A DNA stretch of 64,000 nucleotides. Origin: JAPOKJ01 sp031421635 (GTDB taxonomy: Bacteria > Pseudomonadota > Gammaproteobacteria > Burkholderiales > Burkholderiaceae_E). Where the stretch lies: contig JANOPA010000012.1 of assembly GCA_031421635.1 (NCBI GenBank), positions 75,506 to 139,505 of the forward strand, read 5' to 3'. The notes below the pieces were generated by a model. The model saw only the letters and a program-made list of their open reading frames with translations. It ran no database searches and was not told where the DNA came from. Within the stretch, counting starts at the first letter, position 1. The number at the start of each line of letters is the position of its first letter. Position numbers and translations under genes: made by a program. This document shows, one piece after another, positions 1-9,004 of the stretch.

Positions 1-629
1 GAGATCACGTCATCAATCGTGGCTTCCGGATTACTTAAGATCAACATGCAGGCGTCGATCACTTCGCTCAAATTATGAGGCGGAATATTGGTCGCCATGC
101 CCACCGCAATGCCGGTGGAGCCATTGATCAAGAGATTTGGAAGCCGTGACGGTAAAACCGTCGGCTCGAACTCTTTGCCGTCATAGTTCGGCTGAAAATC
201 GACCGTCTCTTTATCAATGTCCGCCAATAGCTCGGCCGAGATTTTTTCTAGTCGGCACTCGGTATAGCGCATCGCCGCCGGATTATCACCGTCTACCGAA
301 CCGAAGTTTCCTTGACCATCGACCAAAGGGTAGCGTAGAGAAAAGTCCTGTGCCATCCGCACCAAGGTGTCGTAAATTGCATTGTCGCCGTGCGGGTGAA
401 ACTTACCCATCACGTCTCCGACTACCCGCGCACACTTCACATAGGACCGGCTGTGGGTGTTATTGGCCTCATGCATCGCAAAAAGTACGCGGCGGTGCAC
501 GGGCTTCAAACCATCTCTCACATCGGGTAGCGCCCGTCCAACGATGACGCTCATGGCGTAATCGAGGAAGGAGCGACGCATCTCCTCTTCTAGGCTAATC
601 GGAAGTGTTGACTTGGCAAACTGATCCAC
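1..629 (-). CDS. gyrA: DNA gyrase subunit A, N-terminal part (runs off the left edge)
   Basis: This is the breakage-reunion subunit of the type II topoisomerase that introduces negative supercoils, acting with GyrB in the cytoplasm. The reverse strand reads from a GTG at 629 and matches the GyrA N-terminus: a SFLDYAMSVIVGRALPDVRDG stretch, the HPHGD segment of the quinolone-resistance region, and AAMRYTE containing the active-site tyrosine. An AGGG ribosome-binding site lies about 8 nt upstream of the GTG. Only about 209 codons are inside the window. The residue after HPHGD, where E. coli has Ser83, is Asn here (codon AAT); the Asp87 equivalent is kept. The protein identity is very clear. The GTG start is the only one that gives the usual MDQFA-type N-terminus. 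Confidence 0.97.
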   Translation of the reverse strand, partial: MDQFAKSTLPISLEEEMRRSFLDYAMSVIVGRALPDVRDGLKPVHRRVLFAMHEANNTHSRSYVKCARVVGDVMGKFHPHGDNAIYDTLVRMAQDFSLRYPLVDGQGNFGSVDGDNPAAMRYTECRLEKISAELLADIDKETVDFQPNYDGKEFEPTVLPSRLPNLLINGSTGIAVGMATNIPPHNLSEVIDACMLILSNPEATIDDVI

Positions 630-641
630 AAGATTCCCTGG

Positions 642-656
642 GCGGTTATTAACCGC
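642..656. repeat. Perfect 15-bp inverted repeat in the gyrA leader
   Basis: GCGGTTA-T-TAACCGC is a perfect palindrome with 7-bp arms and a 1-nt centre, ending 13 nt before the gyrA GTG start. It could be a protein-binding site near the gyrA start or chance. There is no T-run, so it is not a terminator. Confidence 0.5.
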
Positions 657-887
657 TTGATTGATTACGGCGATTTAAGTGTTTATCGACGCGGCCCGAC
701 CACTTTTAACCGACTATCCCGAACCAACCACCTTCAACTTCAATTCATAAGGTAGTTTTTAGGTTTGGGGAGGCTTTTTGAGGTTGCGTGCCGCTAAACC
801 TTTGAATTTTAACAGTTTGCGCTATCCTCCTCCTGGTTAGGCCCCGGTGCCATCCACAACGCGCGTTAGCTTAGACCGGCTCTCAAA

Positions 888-2321
888 ATGACCTCAGCCC
901 CTTCCTCACTCTCAAAGTCCGACCCTCAAGCCTACCCGGCCCGGTCGCAAGAACCCGCCCCGAACGGAAAAAATCAGCCAACTATGGCGCTTCTTTTGCC
1001 CGAGTGGCTGCTCCCCATTCGCCCGGCAAGACAGGTGCTGAAGGATCACGCCCTCCTGATTCAGGATGGGAAAATTGCCGATCTGGGTCCGAAGTTGAGC
1101 ATGCTCGAGCGCTACTCGAACGTTGCGCAACACCACCTCCCCGGCCAAGTCTTGATGCCGGGTTTAGTGAATTTGCATAGCCACGCCGCCATGAGCCTAA
1201 TGCGAGGATTCGCCGACGACTTGCCACTTCATGAATGGCTGAATGAGCGGATTTGGCCCGCCGAGCTTAAAGTGATTTCTCCTGATTTCGTATACGACGG
1301 GTCCCTTCTTGCCTGCCACGAGATGCTATTGGGCGGCATTACCTGTTTTAACGACATGTACTTCTACCCAGAGTCAACGGCCCGCGCGGCCCTTGATTTG
1401 GGAATGCGTTGCTCAACGGGCATCGTGGTGTTCGAGTTTCCGTCCAAATACGGCACGGGTCCAGACGACTACCTCGCTAAGGGCTTAGCGGTGCGCGACA
1501 ATATGCGCGGCGAATCCTTGGTGACTTTTACCTTGGCACCCCATGCTCCCTATACGGTCAGTGACGAGAGCTTCCGAAAAGTGATGGTGATGAGTAATGA
1601 ACTGGATCTCCCAGTGCATTGTCATATCCACGAAACAGCCTTTGAAGTTGAACATAGCGTCAAAGAGCATGGCCGACGCCCGCTTACCCGACTAAACGAA
1701 CTTGGCCTGGTTGGGCCGTCTTTAATCGCCGTACACGCCGTTCATCTCAATTCCTCGGAAATTGATTTGCTCGCCAAAGCTAATGCCCATGTCGCGCATT
1801 GCCCGCATTCCAACCTTAAACTGGGGTCGGGGATTGCACCAGTGGCTCAAATGCTCAAAGCTGGCGTCAATTTAGGCATTGGGACCGATGGCTCCGCCAG
1901 CAATAATCGCCTCGACCTCTGGCAGGAGGGTCGAACCGGCGCCCTGTTAGCCAAAGGTATTAATGCCGACCCCGCCGTTTTTGATGCGTTTGCGCTTTTG
2001 GAGTCTATGACCCTGCGCTCAGCAAGGGCTATCGGCCTGGCGGATTCGATTGGAACGTTAGAGATTGGCAAATGTGCCGACTTGATCACGATCGATTTGG
2101 GAAGTCGCGACTTACATCCGGTTTATGACCCAATTGCTCACCTCGCGTATGCGGTCGGCCGTGAAAACGTGCAAGAAGTCTGGATTAATGGCGTTCATGT
2201 TGTGCATAAGCGACAACTCACTCACCATCGAGCCGAAGAGCAGTGCTCTCTTGTGACTGCACGTAGCCTCATGTGGCAAAATACGCTTGGTGAGATTCAG
2301 GCAAAGCCTCAGATCGTCTAA
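888..2321 (+). CDS. mtaD: TRZ/ATZ-family amidohydrolase, probable 5-methylthioadenosine/S-adenosylhomocysteine deaminase
   Basis: This is a cytoplasmic metal-dependent hydrolase of the amidohydrolase superfamily. Family members deaminate methylthioadenosine or S-adenosylhomocysteine, and some act on guanine or triazines. Visible features are the N-terminal metal motif PGLVNLHSHAAMSLMRGFAD, a second histidine cluster (LPVHCHIHETA), VAHCPHSNLKLGSG and the late aspartate motif GIGTDGSASNN. The length of 477 aa from the first ATG is about 30 residues more than usual. An in-frame ATG at 984 (MALLLPEW) gives a family-typical N-terminus, and neither ATG has a good ribosome-binding site, so 984 may be the true start. 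Substrate specificity cannot be read from sequence alone. The gene is divergent from gyrA. Confidence 0.85.
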   Translation: MTSAPSSLSKSDPQAYPARSQEPAPNGKNQPTMALLLPEWLLPIRPARQVLKDHALLIQDGKIADLGPKLSMLERYSNVAQHHLPGQVLMPGLVNLHSHAAMSLMRGFADDLPLHEWLNERIWPAELKVISPDFVYDGSLLACHEMLLGGITCFNDMYFYPESTARAALDLGMRCSTGIVVFEFPSKYGTGPDDYLAKGLAVRDNMRGESLVTFTLAPHAPYTVSDESFRKVMVMSNELDLPVHCHIHETAFEVEHSVKEHGRRPLTRLNELGLVGPSLIAVHAVHLNSSEIDLLAKANAHVAHCPHSNLKLGSGIAPVAQMLKAGVNLGIGTDGSASNNRLDLWQEGRTGALLAKGINADPAVFDAFALLESMTLRSARAIGLADSIGTLEIGKCADLITIDLGSRDLHPVYDPIAHLAYAVGRENVQEVWINGVHVVHKRQLTHHRAEEQCSLVTARSLMWQNTLGEIQAKPQIV

Positions 2322-2378
2322 ATAGCTGGTTTATTTCAGAAATTTGGCGGAGATAAGGGGTCTGAGCTGTTTTTCGAA

Positions 2379-2409
2379 TTGTCTTGTGGGGCATTGGGCC
2401 GCATAAGAT
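2379..2409 (+). promoter_or_regulatory. Possible sigma70 promoter of the OmpA-like gene
   Basis: TTGTCT (2379-2384) and CATAAG (2402-2407) are separated by 17 nt, about 45 nt before the OmpA-like start. Matches to consensus are only moderate. The position fits a strong stand-alone gene with its own terminator. Confidence 0.3.
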
Positions 2410-2451
2410 CTCGTTTTCGCTTTCAAGCTTCGTTCTACCGTGAGGAGAAAC

Positions 2452-3162
2452 ATGATTAAATCGGTTAAATTAGGTCACTTGGTTGCAGCTGCTGCTCTAG
2501 CCGCTTCTGCATCGACCGCATTCGCCCAGGCTGGCTACGTCCAAAGTCCTGATGGTAAAGTTGTTATGGACCCTTTTGGTCTGTGCTGGCGCACTGGCTA
2601 TTGGACGCCTGCCAATGCGTATCAAGACTGCGATGCAGACTTGGCACCTAAAGCGGCTCCAGCCCCTGCTCCTCGTGTGGCAGCTCCACCTCCTCCTCCA
2701 GCACCTGCTCCAGCCCCTGCTCCTGCTCCGGCTCCTCGTGCTACACCAGCTCCTGCTCCAGCACCGGCCCCTGCGCCTGCGCCAGCACCTGCCGGTCCAG
2801 CTACAGAGAAGGTCACTTTCGCTGCTGACGCTTTCTTCGATACCGCTAAATCGGTACTGAAGCCAGAAGGCAAAGCCAAGTTGAACGACTTGACCGGCAA
2901 GCTCAAGGACATCACTCTGGAAGTCGTAATTGCCGTGGGTCACACTGACTCTCGTGGTAGCGACAAGTACAACCAGAAGTTGTCTGTTAAGCGCTCGGAA
3001 GCTGTTAAGGCTTACCTCGTGTCTAAAGGCGTAGAAGCTAACCGCATCTACACTGAAGGCAAGGGCGAGAAACAGCCAGTTGCTGACAATAAGACTAAAG
3101 AAGGCATGACAAAGAACCGTCGTGTAGAAATCGAAGTCGTTGGCACACGCCCACGTAAGTAA
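2452..3162 (+). CDS. OmpA-family outer-membrane/peptidoglycan-binding protein
   Basis: This is an envelope protein that probably tethers the outer membrane to peptidoglycan. The start at 2452 is chosen because GAGGAG sits just upstream (2443-2448). The ORF could extend by four codons, but that removes the spacing. A signal peptide runs to ASTAFAQA, followed by a short domain containing PFGLCWRTGYW and DCDADL (two Cys), then an Ala-Pro-rich linker of about 60 residues. The C-terminal OmpA domain runs from about residue 120, with the peptidoglycan-binding signature GHTDSRGSDKYNQKLSVKRS and the NRRVEIEV end. There is no large beta-barrel, unlike E. coli OmpA. It is a monocistronic unit ending in a strong terminator. 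The family assignment is firm. Confidence 0.95.
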   Translation: MIKSVKLGHLVAAAALAASASTAFAQAGYVQSPDGKVVMDPFGLCWRTGYWTPANAYQDCDADLAPKAAPAPAPRVAAPPPPPAPAPAPAPAPAPRATPAPAPAPAPAPAPAPAGPATEKVTFAADAFFDTAKSVLKPEGKAKLNDLTGKLKDITLEVVIAVGHTDSRGSDKYNQKLSVKRSEAVKAYLVSKGVEANRIYTEGKGEKQPVADNKTKEGMTKNRRVEIEVVGTRPRK

Positions 3163-3229
3163 TCGTTGATGAGTTGCGAGACGATTCGTTTCGCAACGAT
3201 TCAATACTCGATTATTTTCGATTTGAAAG

Positions 3230-3254
3230 AGCCCCGCCTTGCGGGGCTTTTTTT
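3230..3254 (+). terminator. Rho-independent terminator after the OmpA-like gene
   Basis: An 8-bp stem, AGCCCCGC-CTT-GCGGGGCT, is followed by a run of seven T. It lies 68 nt after the stop codon. Confidence 0.95.
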
Positions 3255-3294
3255 ATGGTGATTAGCCACTGAATGAGCAGGCTACAATTCAAAG

Positions 3295-4080
3295 ATGAAC
3301 AATAACGCGCAGACTCCTCCCGTCGTTCCTCTCGAGGACGCACAAGACAAAGGCAATGTTGACCCTGCTGAAGTCGCCAAGTTCCAAGCACTCGCTGCCA
3401 AATGGTGGGACCCAAATTCGGAATTTAAGCCGCTGCATCAAATTAACCCCCTAAGACTGCAGTGGATTGATCAATGGGCTGGCCTAGTGGGCAAATCTGC
3501 ACTTGATGTCGGATGCGGGGGAGGGATACTTGCCGAGTCCATGGCCCTCAAAGGCGCTCGGGTACTCGGTATTGACATGGCCGACAAACCCCTCAAAGTT
3601 GCCAATCTGCATCGACTTGAGAGTGGGGCCTCGGTTGCCTATCGTCAGGTATTGGCCGAAGCCCTGGCTCAAGAGATGAATGATCCTGCCGCCATCGGTT
3701 CTGACATTTCCGAAAAATTTGATGTAGTCACCTGCATGGAAATGCTTGAACACGTCCCTGATCCGGAATCCACTGTCAAGGCCTGTGTGGCCATGGCAAA
3801 ACCAGGCGCTTGGCTGTTTTTCTCCACGCTGAATCGTAATCCAAAGTCTTTTCTATTTGCCATCGTAGGAGCGGAATATGTTCTCAACTTGCTCCCGAAG
3901 GGAACTCATGATTACGCCAAATTCATTAAGCCCTCGGAACTCAGTGGTGCGGTACGCCGTGCAGGACTCGAAATTATCGAGCTGATGGGGATGACATACA
4001 ACCCTATTACTCAGCAATACAAGCTTATGAAGGGCGACGTCTCGGTGAACTACCTGATGGCTTGCCGAAAACCAGTTTAA
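3295..4080 (+). CDS. ubiG: Ubiquinone biosynthesis O-methyltransferase
   Basis: This SAM-dependent methyltransferase carries out both O-methylation steps of ubiquinone synthesis in the cytoplasm at the membrane surface. The 261-aa protein shows AAKWWDPNSEFKPLHQINPLR near the N-terminus, the SAM-binding glycine motif LDVGCGGGILAE and CMEMLEHVPDP, all typical of UbiG. The N-terminal 20 residues are a variable extension. No Shine-Dalgarno sequence is evident. A TACAAT hexamer (3283-3288) lies only 6 nt before the ATG, so the transcript could be leaderless if that is the -10 box. The gene is followed after 7 nt by gph, probably in one operon. Confidence 0.96.
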   Translation: MNNNAQTPPVVPLEDAQDKGNVDPAEVAKFQALAAKWWDPNSEFKPLHQINPLRLQWIDQWAGLVGKSALDVGCGGGILAESMALKGARVLGIDMADKPLKVANLHRLESGASVAYRQVLAEALAQEMNDPAAIGSDISEKFDVVTCMEMLEHVPDPESTVKACVAMAKPGAWLFFSTLNRNPKSFLFAIVGAEYVLNLLPKGTHDYAKFIKPSELSGAVRRAGLEIIELMGMTYNPITQQYKLMKGDVSVNYLMACRKPV

Positions 4081-4087
4081 GAAAATC

Positions 4088-4774
4088 GTGAATCCCCCTA
4101 ATAGACTGTCCTCGCAAATTCAATGCGTCCTGTTTGATCTCGACGGCACCCTGGCCGACACGGCTCCCGATTTGGTTGCTCCGATACAACTGATGCGCCA
4201 GGAACGTGGCCTGTCGCCTATGGCCTTCTCCGACCTGCGCCCCTTTGCGTCCATGGGGGCACGAGGCTTAATTGGCAAAGGCTTAGGAGTCAGTAAGGAA
4301 AGTCGGGAATTTCCCGCTTTGAGGGATGAATTTTTAGCCCGATACGAAGACAATATTTGTGTGCAAACGACCTTATTTCCGGGCATTGCTGAGGTTCTGA
4401 AGACCTTGGATCAACAGCAAATTGCATGGGGTATTGTCAGCAATAAGATCGAGCGCTACGTGCGACTCTTAGCGCACGCTTTGCAACTCGATACCCGCGC
4501 AAGCTGCTTAGTGGGCGGCGACAGTACCGGCACGCCCAAGCCACACCCCGCACCACTCTTGCTGGGCGCAAAGGCAAGCAACTTTGAACCTGCTGACTGC
4601 ATGTATGTGGGCGATGATCTGAGAGATGTGCAAGCAGGAAAAGCCGCCAAAATGGTGACCGTTGCAGCCGCTTATGGCTATAACGGTGCTGACGATCCCG
4701 CAGACGCATGGGGGGCCGATTTCACGATTCAAAGTGCCTTGGATTTGTTGCCGCTTTTAATGCTCGCCCGCTGA
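4088..4774 (+). CDS. gph: HAD-family phosphatase, phosphoglycolate phosphatase type
   Basis: This is a cytoplasmic HAD hydrolase, 228 aa with a GTG start. The nucleophile motif DLDGTLADT is at the N-terminus, SNK forms motif II, and KPHP followed by YVGDDLRDVQAGKAA gives motifs III and IV. Proteins of this size directly after ubiG are annotated as phosphoglycolate phosphatase in betaproteobacteria, or as MupP (MurNAc-6-phosphate phosphatase) in Pseudomonas. These two activities cannot be separated here. The 259 bp downstream (4775-5033) holds no gene or terminator that I can support. Confidence 0.85.
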   Translation: MNPPNRLSSQIQCVLFDLDGTLADTAPDLVAPIQLMRQERGLSPMAFSDLRPFASMGARGLIGKGLGVSKESREFPALRDEFLARYEDNICVQTTLFPGIAEVLKTLDQQQIAWGIVSNKIERYVRLLAHALQLDTRASCLVGGDSTGTPKPHPAPLLLGAKASNFEPADCMYVGDDLRDVQAGKAAKMVTVAAAYGYNGADDPADAWGADFTIQSALDLLPLLMLAR

Positions 4775-5033
4775 GGGTTAGCAACGCACCGTCGATCTCT
4801 GGTCGCGGTCGCGTACCCACGTGTAAGGCACCGCCTATCCCGCGATGGACGGCGCATCTGCACAAAACTCGATGCCCGTACAAGTTTGATGGAGCAAGGG
4901 CTTCCGTCTATCCCCTAACAATGTGCGAATAACGGTTAAATTGCACAGCCCACATTAATTCCGGCACAGTTGAGATGGCTATAGAAGGTGGGGGTACTTC
5001 CATCATTAGAAGCGATATCAATTGGAAGGAACC

Positions 5034-6860
5034 GTGGACGCTGTCTCGGATAAAAAAGTCATTGAACAAACCCGGAAAGTTGCCCAAAAAACGGCATCTA
5101 CGGTGTTGCTTATGCGTTCGAACATTGTCAAGGATGTTGAAACCATCTCAGTGTGGCCACAAGGAGCAATCGCTCCAAGCGCTTTGGTTGAATTGGCCCG
5201 ACAAGCGACCCAAGAGGGTCGCTCACTTCAGAAGGTCCGTTTCTCCAAAACTAGCCAAACAAGTACCACCCTGATTGCAGTTCCGCTCAGCAACAAAACG
5301 CGCGCGATAGAACCTGGAAAGTTGATTGGCGCGATCGCCATGGCGATGCCGACGAAGAGCCTCGGTCCAGATACTTCAACCACCGCTCGATCGGCCAGTG
5401 CGGCTCCGCAAAGTCCCCGAAATCGCGAGCTAGATCAAGCGCTGCGAGATTCCTTGGTGTCGACTCAAGAGCAGGCTGCAAAGCGCCGCAGTGAAGCCTC
5501 GGTGCTACAACTTTTGAACATCATTCACCGGCATAGCAAATTCGAAAGTTCGGCCAGTGAGTTCGTTTCTGATTTGAGCCAAAGGTTAAAAGCAGAGAGA
5601 GTCAGCATTGGTTTCGTCAAAGACGGACATACCAAACTCACAGCGATCTCAAATATCGCGACCTTAAAAAACAGTGCCGTGTTGGCGCGTGATCTCGCGC
5701 TAGCGATGGACGAAGCCATTGATCAAGCTAGCACAATCGTTTTCCCGCAACCGAAAGGCAGCGAGCCCAAGGTCACACTAGCTCACGAGAGGTTTTGTAC
5801 TCGCCATGAATCGGCCCATTTGGTCAGCGTGCCGATCTTGATCGACGAAGACGGTGCTCGCAGCCTGGTGGGTGCCATTGTTGTGCAATACAAAAAGGAT
5901 ACTGAAATTTCTGTTCAATGCGTTGAACTTCTCGAACAATTATCGAGTGTTCTCGGCCCCGTACTCCATACCAAGCGCCGCGCCTCTTCTACAATTTCCA
6001 ATCTTTTTCAAGTCGGCCTGGGAGGTCAGGGAAAAAATCTTCTCAAGCGTTCAAAGACGGGATTGATCACTAGCGCCATCGGCTTAGTCGCCTTTGCGGC
6101 CCTTTGTTTTTTCCCGATTCAACACCGGGTGACCGCAACCGCAAGACTTGAGGGATCGACACAAAGAGTGATGTCGGCTGCGGTGGATGGCTATATCGCT
6201 GCCGTACATGCTCGGCCAGGAGTTCGAATCAAGCAAGGCCAGGCGCTTCTCGATCTAGATGATCGCGACCTGCAGCTTGATCGTCGTAAGCTTGAAGCTG
6301 AATACTCGCAGACTGAAAGAAAATACGGTGACGCGCTGGTCAAGGAGGATCAATCGCAAATTGCGATTCAGCAAGCCAAGCTTAGTCAAATTAAAGCGCA
6401 GGTCGCGACGATAGATGATCAACTAGGTCGCATCAAGGTAACCGCCCCATTTGATGGGGTTGTACTGAGTGGCGATCAGTCTCAATCTCTTGGCGCGCCG
6501 GTCAAAAGAGGTGACGTGCTCATGACGATCGCTCCGAATAATCAGTATCGCTTAGTCATCGAAGTGGATGAGCGAGACATCGCCTTGCTGAGCCTCAATC
6601 AAACGGGACAATTGGTTCTCAGCGCTCTCGCGGACAAGACTCTCGATATTGAAATCGCTCGCATCACACCAGTTGCATTGGTCAAAGATGGTTTAAACAT
6701 ATTTGAAGTCGAAGCCAAGCTCAAAACCAATGACGCCTTGATTCAACCAGGACTTGAGGGCGTTGCAAAAATCGAGACTGGCTCTCGCCCACTGATTGCC
6801 GTGCTTACGAATCGCCTGAGGCAATGGGTGAGCTTGAGTCTTTGGAAGTGGACGCTATGA
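5034..6860 (+). CDS. GAF domain - transmembrane - HlyD-type adaptor fusion (cluster 1)
   Basis: This is probably an inner-membrane protein with a cytoplasmic sensory half and a periplasmic adaptor half. The start chosen is GTG 5034, preceded by GGAAGGA; TTG 5022 is an alternative. Residues about 1-120 are of unclear fold. Residues about 170-315 read as a GAF domain (FVSDLSQRLKAERVSIGFV ... VSVPILIDEDGAR). One hydrophobic segment lies at about 343-362 (TSAIGLVAFAALCFF). A biotinyl-lipoyl/HlyD region follows from about 366, with AAVDGYIAAVHARPGVRIKQG and APFDGVVLSGD flanking a short helical hairpin. A paralogue with the same order of domains lies at 27390-28742. The stop overlaps the next start as ATGA, so translation is likely coupled. 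The ligand of the GAF domain is unknown. Confidence 0.85.
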   Translation: MDAVSDKKVIEQTRKVAQKTASTVLLMRSNIVKDVETISVWPQGAIAPSALVELARQATQEGRSLQKVRFSKTSQTSTTLIAVPLSNKTRAIEPGKLIGAIAMAMPTKSLGPDTSTTARSASAAPQSPRNRELDQALRDSLVSTQEQAAKRRSEASVLQLLNIIHRHSKFESSASEFVSDLSQRLKAERVSIGFVKDGHTKLTAISNIATLKNSAVLARDLALAMDEAIDQASTIVFPQPKGSEPKVTLAHERFCTRHESAHLVSVPILIDEDGARSLVGAIVVQYKKDTEISVQCVELLEQLSSVLGPVLHTKRRASSTISNLFQVGLGGQGKNLLKRSKTGLITSAIGLVAFAALCFFPIQHRVTATARLEGSTQRVMSAAVDGYIAAVHARPGVRIKQGQALLDLDDRDLQLDRRKLEAEYSQTERKYGDALVKEDQSQIAIQQAKLSQIKAQVATIDDQLGRIKVTAPFDGVVLSGDQSQSLGAPVKRGDVLMTIAPNNQYRLVIEVDERDIALLSLNQTGQLVLSALADKTLDIEIARITPVALVKDGLNIFEVEAKLKTNDALIQPGLEGVAKIETGSRPLIAVLTNRLRQWVSLSLWKWTL

Positions 6861-9004
6861 GCGCCCAGGCCTCGCTATTTAGTCAAGAGTGGTACCGTTT
6901 AGCCAGCCTCAAACCCAGTCTGAGGCCAGGAGTTCGGATTTCTCGCCAAACTCATCGGGGTGAGGTTTGGTACGTACTGCTCGATCCCATTAATGGTGTA
7001 CACCAGAGGGTCAATCGCAGCGGGTACGAATTAGTGGGCCGTCTCGACGGTCGCCATTCATGCGAAGAAATTTGGCAGACGCTCCTCCAGAGACTCGGCA
7101 AAAGCGCTCCAAGCCAAAACGAGATGATTGGCACCATGTCACAACTCTATGAGGCGAACCTGCTATCGCTTTCCACCAGGGGCGACTTCGACCATTTGAA
7201 AGCTCACGGTAAAAAGCAACAAGCGCAGCACGCTTTTTCATCGGTGAATCCCCTGTCGTTCCGAGTAGCCGTGTGGCGTCCCGGTGAATGGCTGGACAAA
7301 ATGCAAGGGCTGAGCCTGGCGCTTTTTTCCATGCCCGCATTGTTCGTTTGGTTAGCACTCATCCTGACCAGTTTTCTGACCTTAGGCATTCATTGGCGCT
7401 CATTCTCAAACGATGTCGCTGCGCTCTGGAATCATCCCTACAGCCTACTATTATCGTGGCTGCTGTATCCGCTATTGAAACTCGTTCATGAAATGTCGCA
7501 TGCGCTAGCGGTCAGGCGCTATGGCGGAGATGTCGGTGAGTTTGGCATTAGGATGCTCACGCTCCTACCTGTCCCCTACGTGGACGCTTCAAGCTCAAAC
7601 CTGTTCGCGTTTAAACATCAACGCGCCGTGGTCGCTGCAGCGGGCATCGCCGCCGAAATGAGCTTGGCAGCGATTGCAATTTTGCTTTGGGTGATGCTCA
7701 GCCCGGGCCTACCCAAGAGTGTTTGTCTCTTTGTGGCGGTCATCGGTGGGCTATCAACCATCGCCTTCAACGCCAACCCGCTCCTCAAATTTGACGGCTA
7801 CTACGTCTTTACTGACTTACTGGAACTGCCCAACCTTGCTCAAAGAAGCCAACAATACTGGAAAGATCTATTCCGTCGCTACGGCTTTGGTTTGCAAGAT
7901 CTCCCTAGGACGAGTCTTTCCAACGGTGAAAGGCCGTGGTTACTCGGCTATGGTCTCGCAAGCTTTGTGTATCGCTGGACGCTGGGTATCACCCTAATTG
8001 TATTGGCGGCAAATTTGCATTGGACGCTGGGGCTGGCCATGCTTGCTGCCAGCCTATTCATGTTAGTTGGAAAGCCCACCTATCAGCTAATTAGTTACTT
8101 ATTGAATGACCCATCCCTGGGTGTTCAGCGTCCCCGCGCAATATTTGTGAGTGCGGTAGCCTTGAGCCTCTTTGTGTTTGGCCTCCTGCTTTTGAAGCTT
8201 CCCTCGAGTACGGTCGCTCAAGGGATTGTATGGGCCCCCGAGAAAGCTCAAGTTCGGGCCCTCACCGCTGGATTCATCGAAACCGTGCATGTTAAGGACG
8301 GTCAAGTCGTCAAGGCTCAACAACGAATCGCCACTTTGGTGAATGAAGAGCTTTCACTTGATTGGACGCGAATTCTAACGGAGCTCTCTGAAGCCCGCAC
8401 CGAGCGGCTTGGAGCAATGAGCACCGACGCTCTTCAAATGCGTACCATCGAGGACCGTATCGGCCGCCTCGAAGCTGAACTCGCACTCTTGCAAAAACAT
8501 GCGGATGCACTCGAAGTGCTTGCCGAGAGCGCGGGACGAATTGCTATTGCACGCCTCAATGATTTACCGGGCCGCTTTCTCAAGAAAGGAGAGCAATTCG
8601 CGCAAATTCTTACCGAGGACGAAACCGTCGTACGAGTTGCCGTGGTCAACCACGAAGCAAGCCGCGTGCGCAACCGCACTGAACACATTGAGCTACGTTG
8701 GCCCAATGCCAAGCGCGACGCAGTCACCGCGACCCTACTAGGCGAGGTGCCTGCGACCGTTAACGCTTTGCCGAGCGCGGCACTTGGCGAGCGAGGTGGC
8801 GGACGCATTCAGATCGACCCTCAGGGTAGCGACGGAATGAAAACACAAGAGCCGGTATTTCTCTTTGATGTTCAAACCGCAAAAGATGGAGAAGCTTATC
8901 CAGGCATGCGCGCCTGGGTACGCTTTGATCACGGTAGTGAATCGATGTTAAGAATGATCTATCGCGAATGGCGTCGCGCGTTCCTTAAGCACTTTGAAAA
9001 ATGA
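6857..9004 (+). CDS. PqqD-like / M50 site-2-type zinc metalloprotease / HlyD fusion (cluster 1)
   Basis: This is a polytopic inner-membrane protein of 715 aa starting at ATG 6857. Residues about 20-100 resemble a PqqD-like winged-helix peptide-binding domain (GEVWYVLLDPINGVHQRVNR). The M50 protease core has the zinc motif HEMSH at 211-215 and the third-ligand region NPLLKFDGYY at about 307-316, within several membrane segments. From about residue 440 there is a further membrane segment and a HlyD-like lipoyl region (VRALTAGFIETVHVKDGQVV). All expected catalytic residues are present. The family is often annotated as peptide zinc metalloprotease protein. The gene overlaps both neighbours by 4 nt (ATGA). 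A paralogue is at 25269-27356. Whether it cleaves the exported proteins or only holds them is not known. Confidence 0.88.
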   Translation: MSAQASLFSQEWYRLASLKPSLRPGVRISRQTHRGEVWYVLLDPINGVHQRVNRSGYELVGRLDGRHSCEEIWQTLLQRLGKSAPSQNEMIGTMSQLYEANLLSLSTRGDFDHLKAHGKKQQAQHAFSSVNPLSFRVAVWRPGEWLDKMQGLSLALFSMPALFVWLALILTSFLTLGIHWRSFSNDVAALWNHPYSLLLSWLLYPLLKLVHEMSHALAVRRYGGDVGEFGIRMLTLLPVPYVDASSSNLFAFKHQRAVVAAAGIAAEMSLAAIAILLWVMLSPGLPKSVCLFVAVIGGLSTIAFNANPLLKFDGYYVFTDLLELPNLAQRSQQYWKDLFRRYGFGLQDLPRTSLSNGERPWLLGYGLASFVYRWTLGITLIVLAANLHWTLGLAMLAASLFMLVGKPTYQLISYLLNDPSLGVQRPRAIFVSAVALSLFVFGLLLLKLPSSTVAQGIVWAPEKAQVRALTAGFIETVHVKDGQVVKAQQRIATLVNEELSLDWTRILTELSEARTERLGAMSTDALQMRTIEDRIGRLEAELALLQKHADALEVLAESAGRIAIARLNDLPGRFLKKGEQFAQILTEDETVVRVAVVNHEASRVRNRTEHIELRWPNAKRDAVTATLLGEVPATVNALPSAALGERGGGRIQIDPQGSDGMKTQEPVFLFDVQTAKDGEAYPGMRAWVRFDHGSESMLRMIYREWRRAFLKHFEK

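Noticed and set aside
137..547. Open frame on the plus strand over gyrA
   Set aside because: It is antisense to clear gyrA coding sequence and has no recognisable protein features.
2497..3204. Long minus-strand open frame over the OmpA-like gene
   Set aside because: It arises from the Ala-Pro codon repeats of the real gene; the translation is low-complexity Arg/Ser/Trp and unlike any protein family.
4708..4932. Short plus-strand frame after gph
   Set aside because: It begins inside gph in another frame, has no ribosome-binding site and no recognisable motif.
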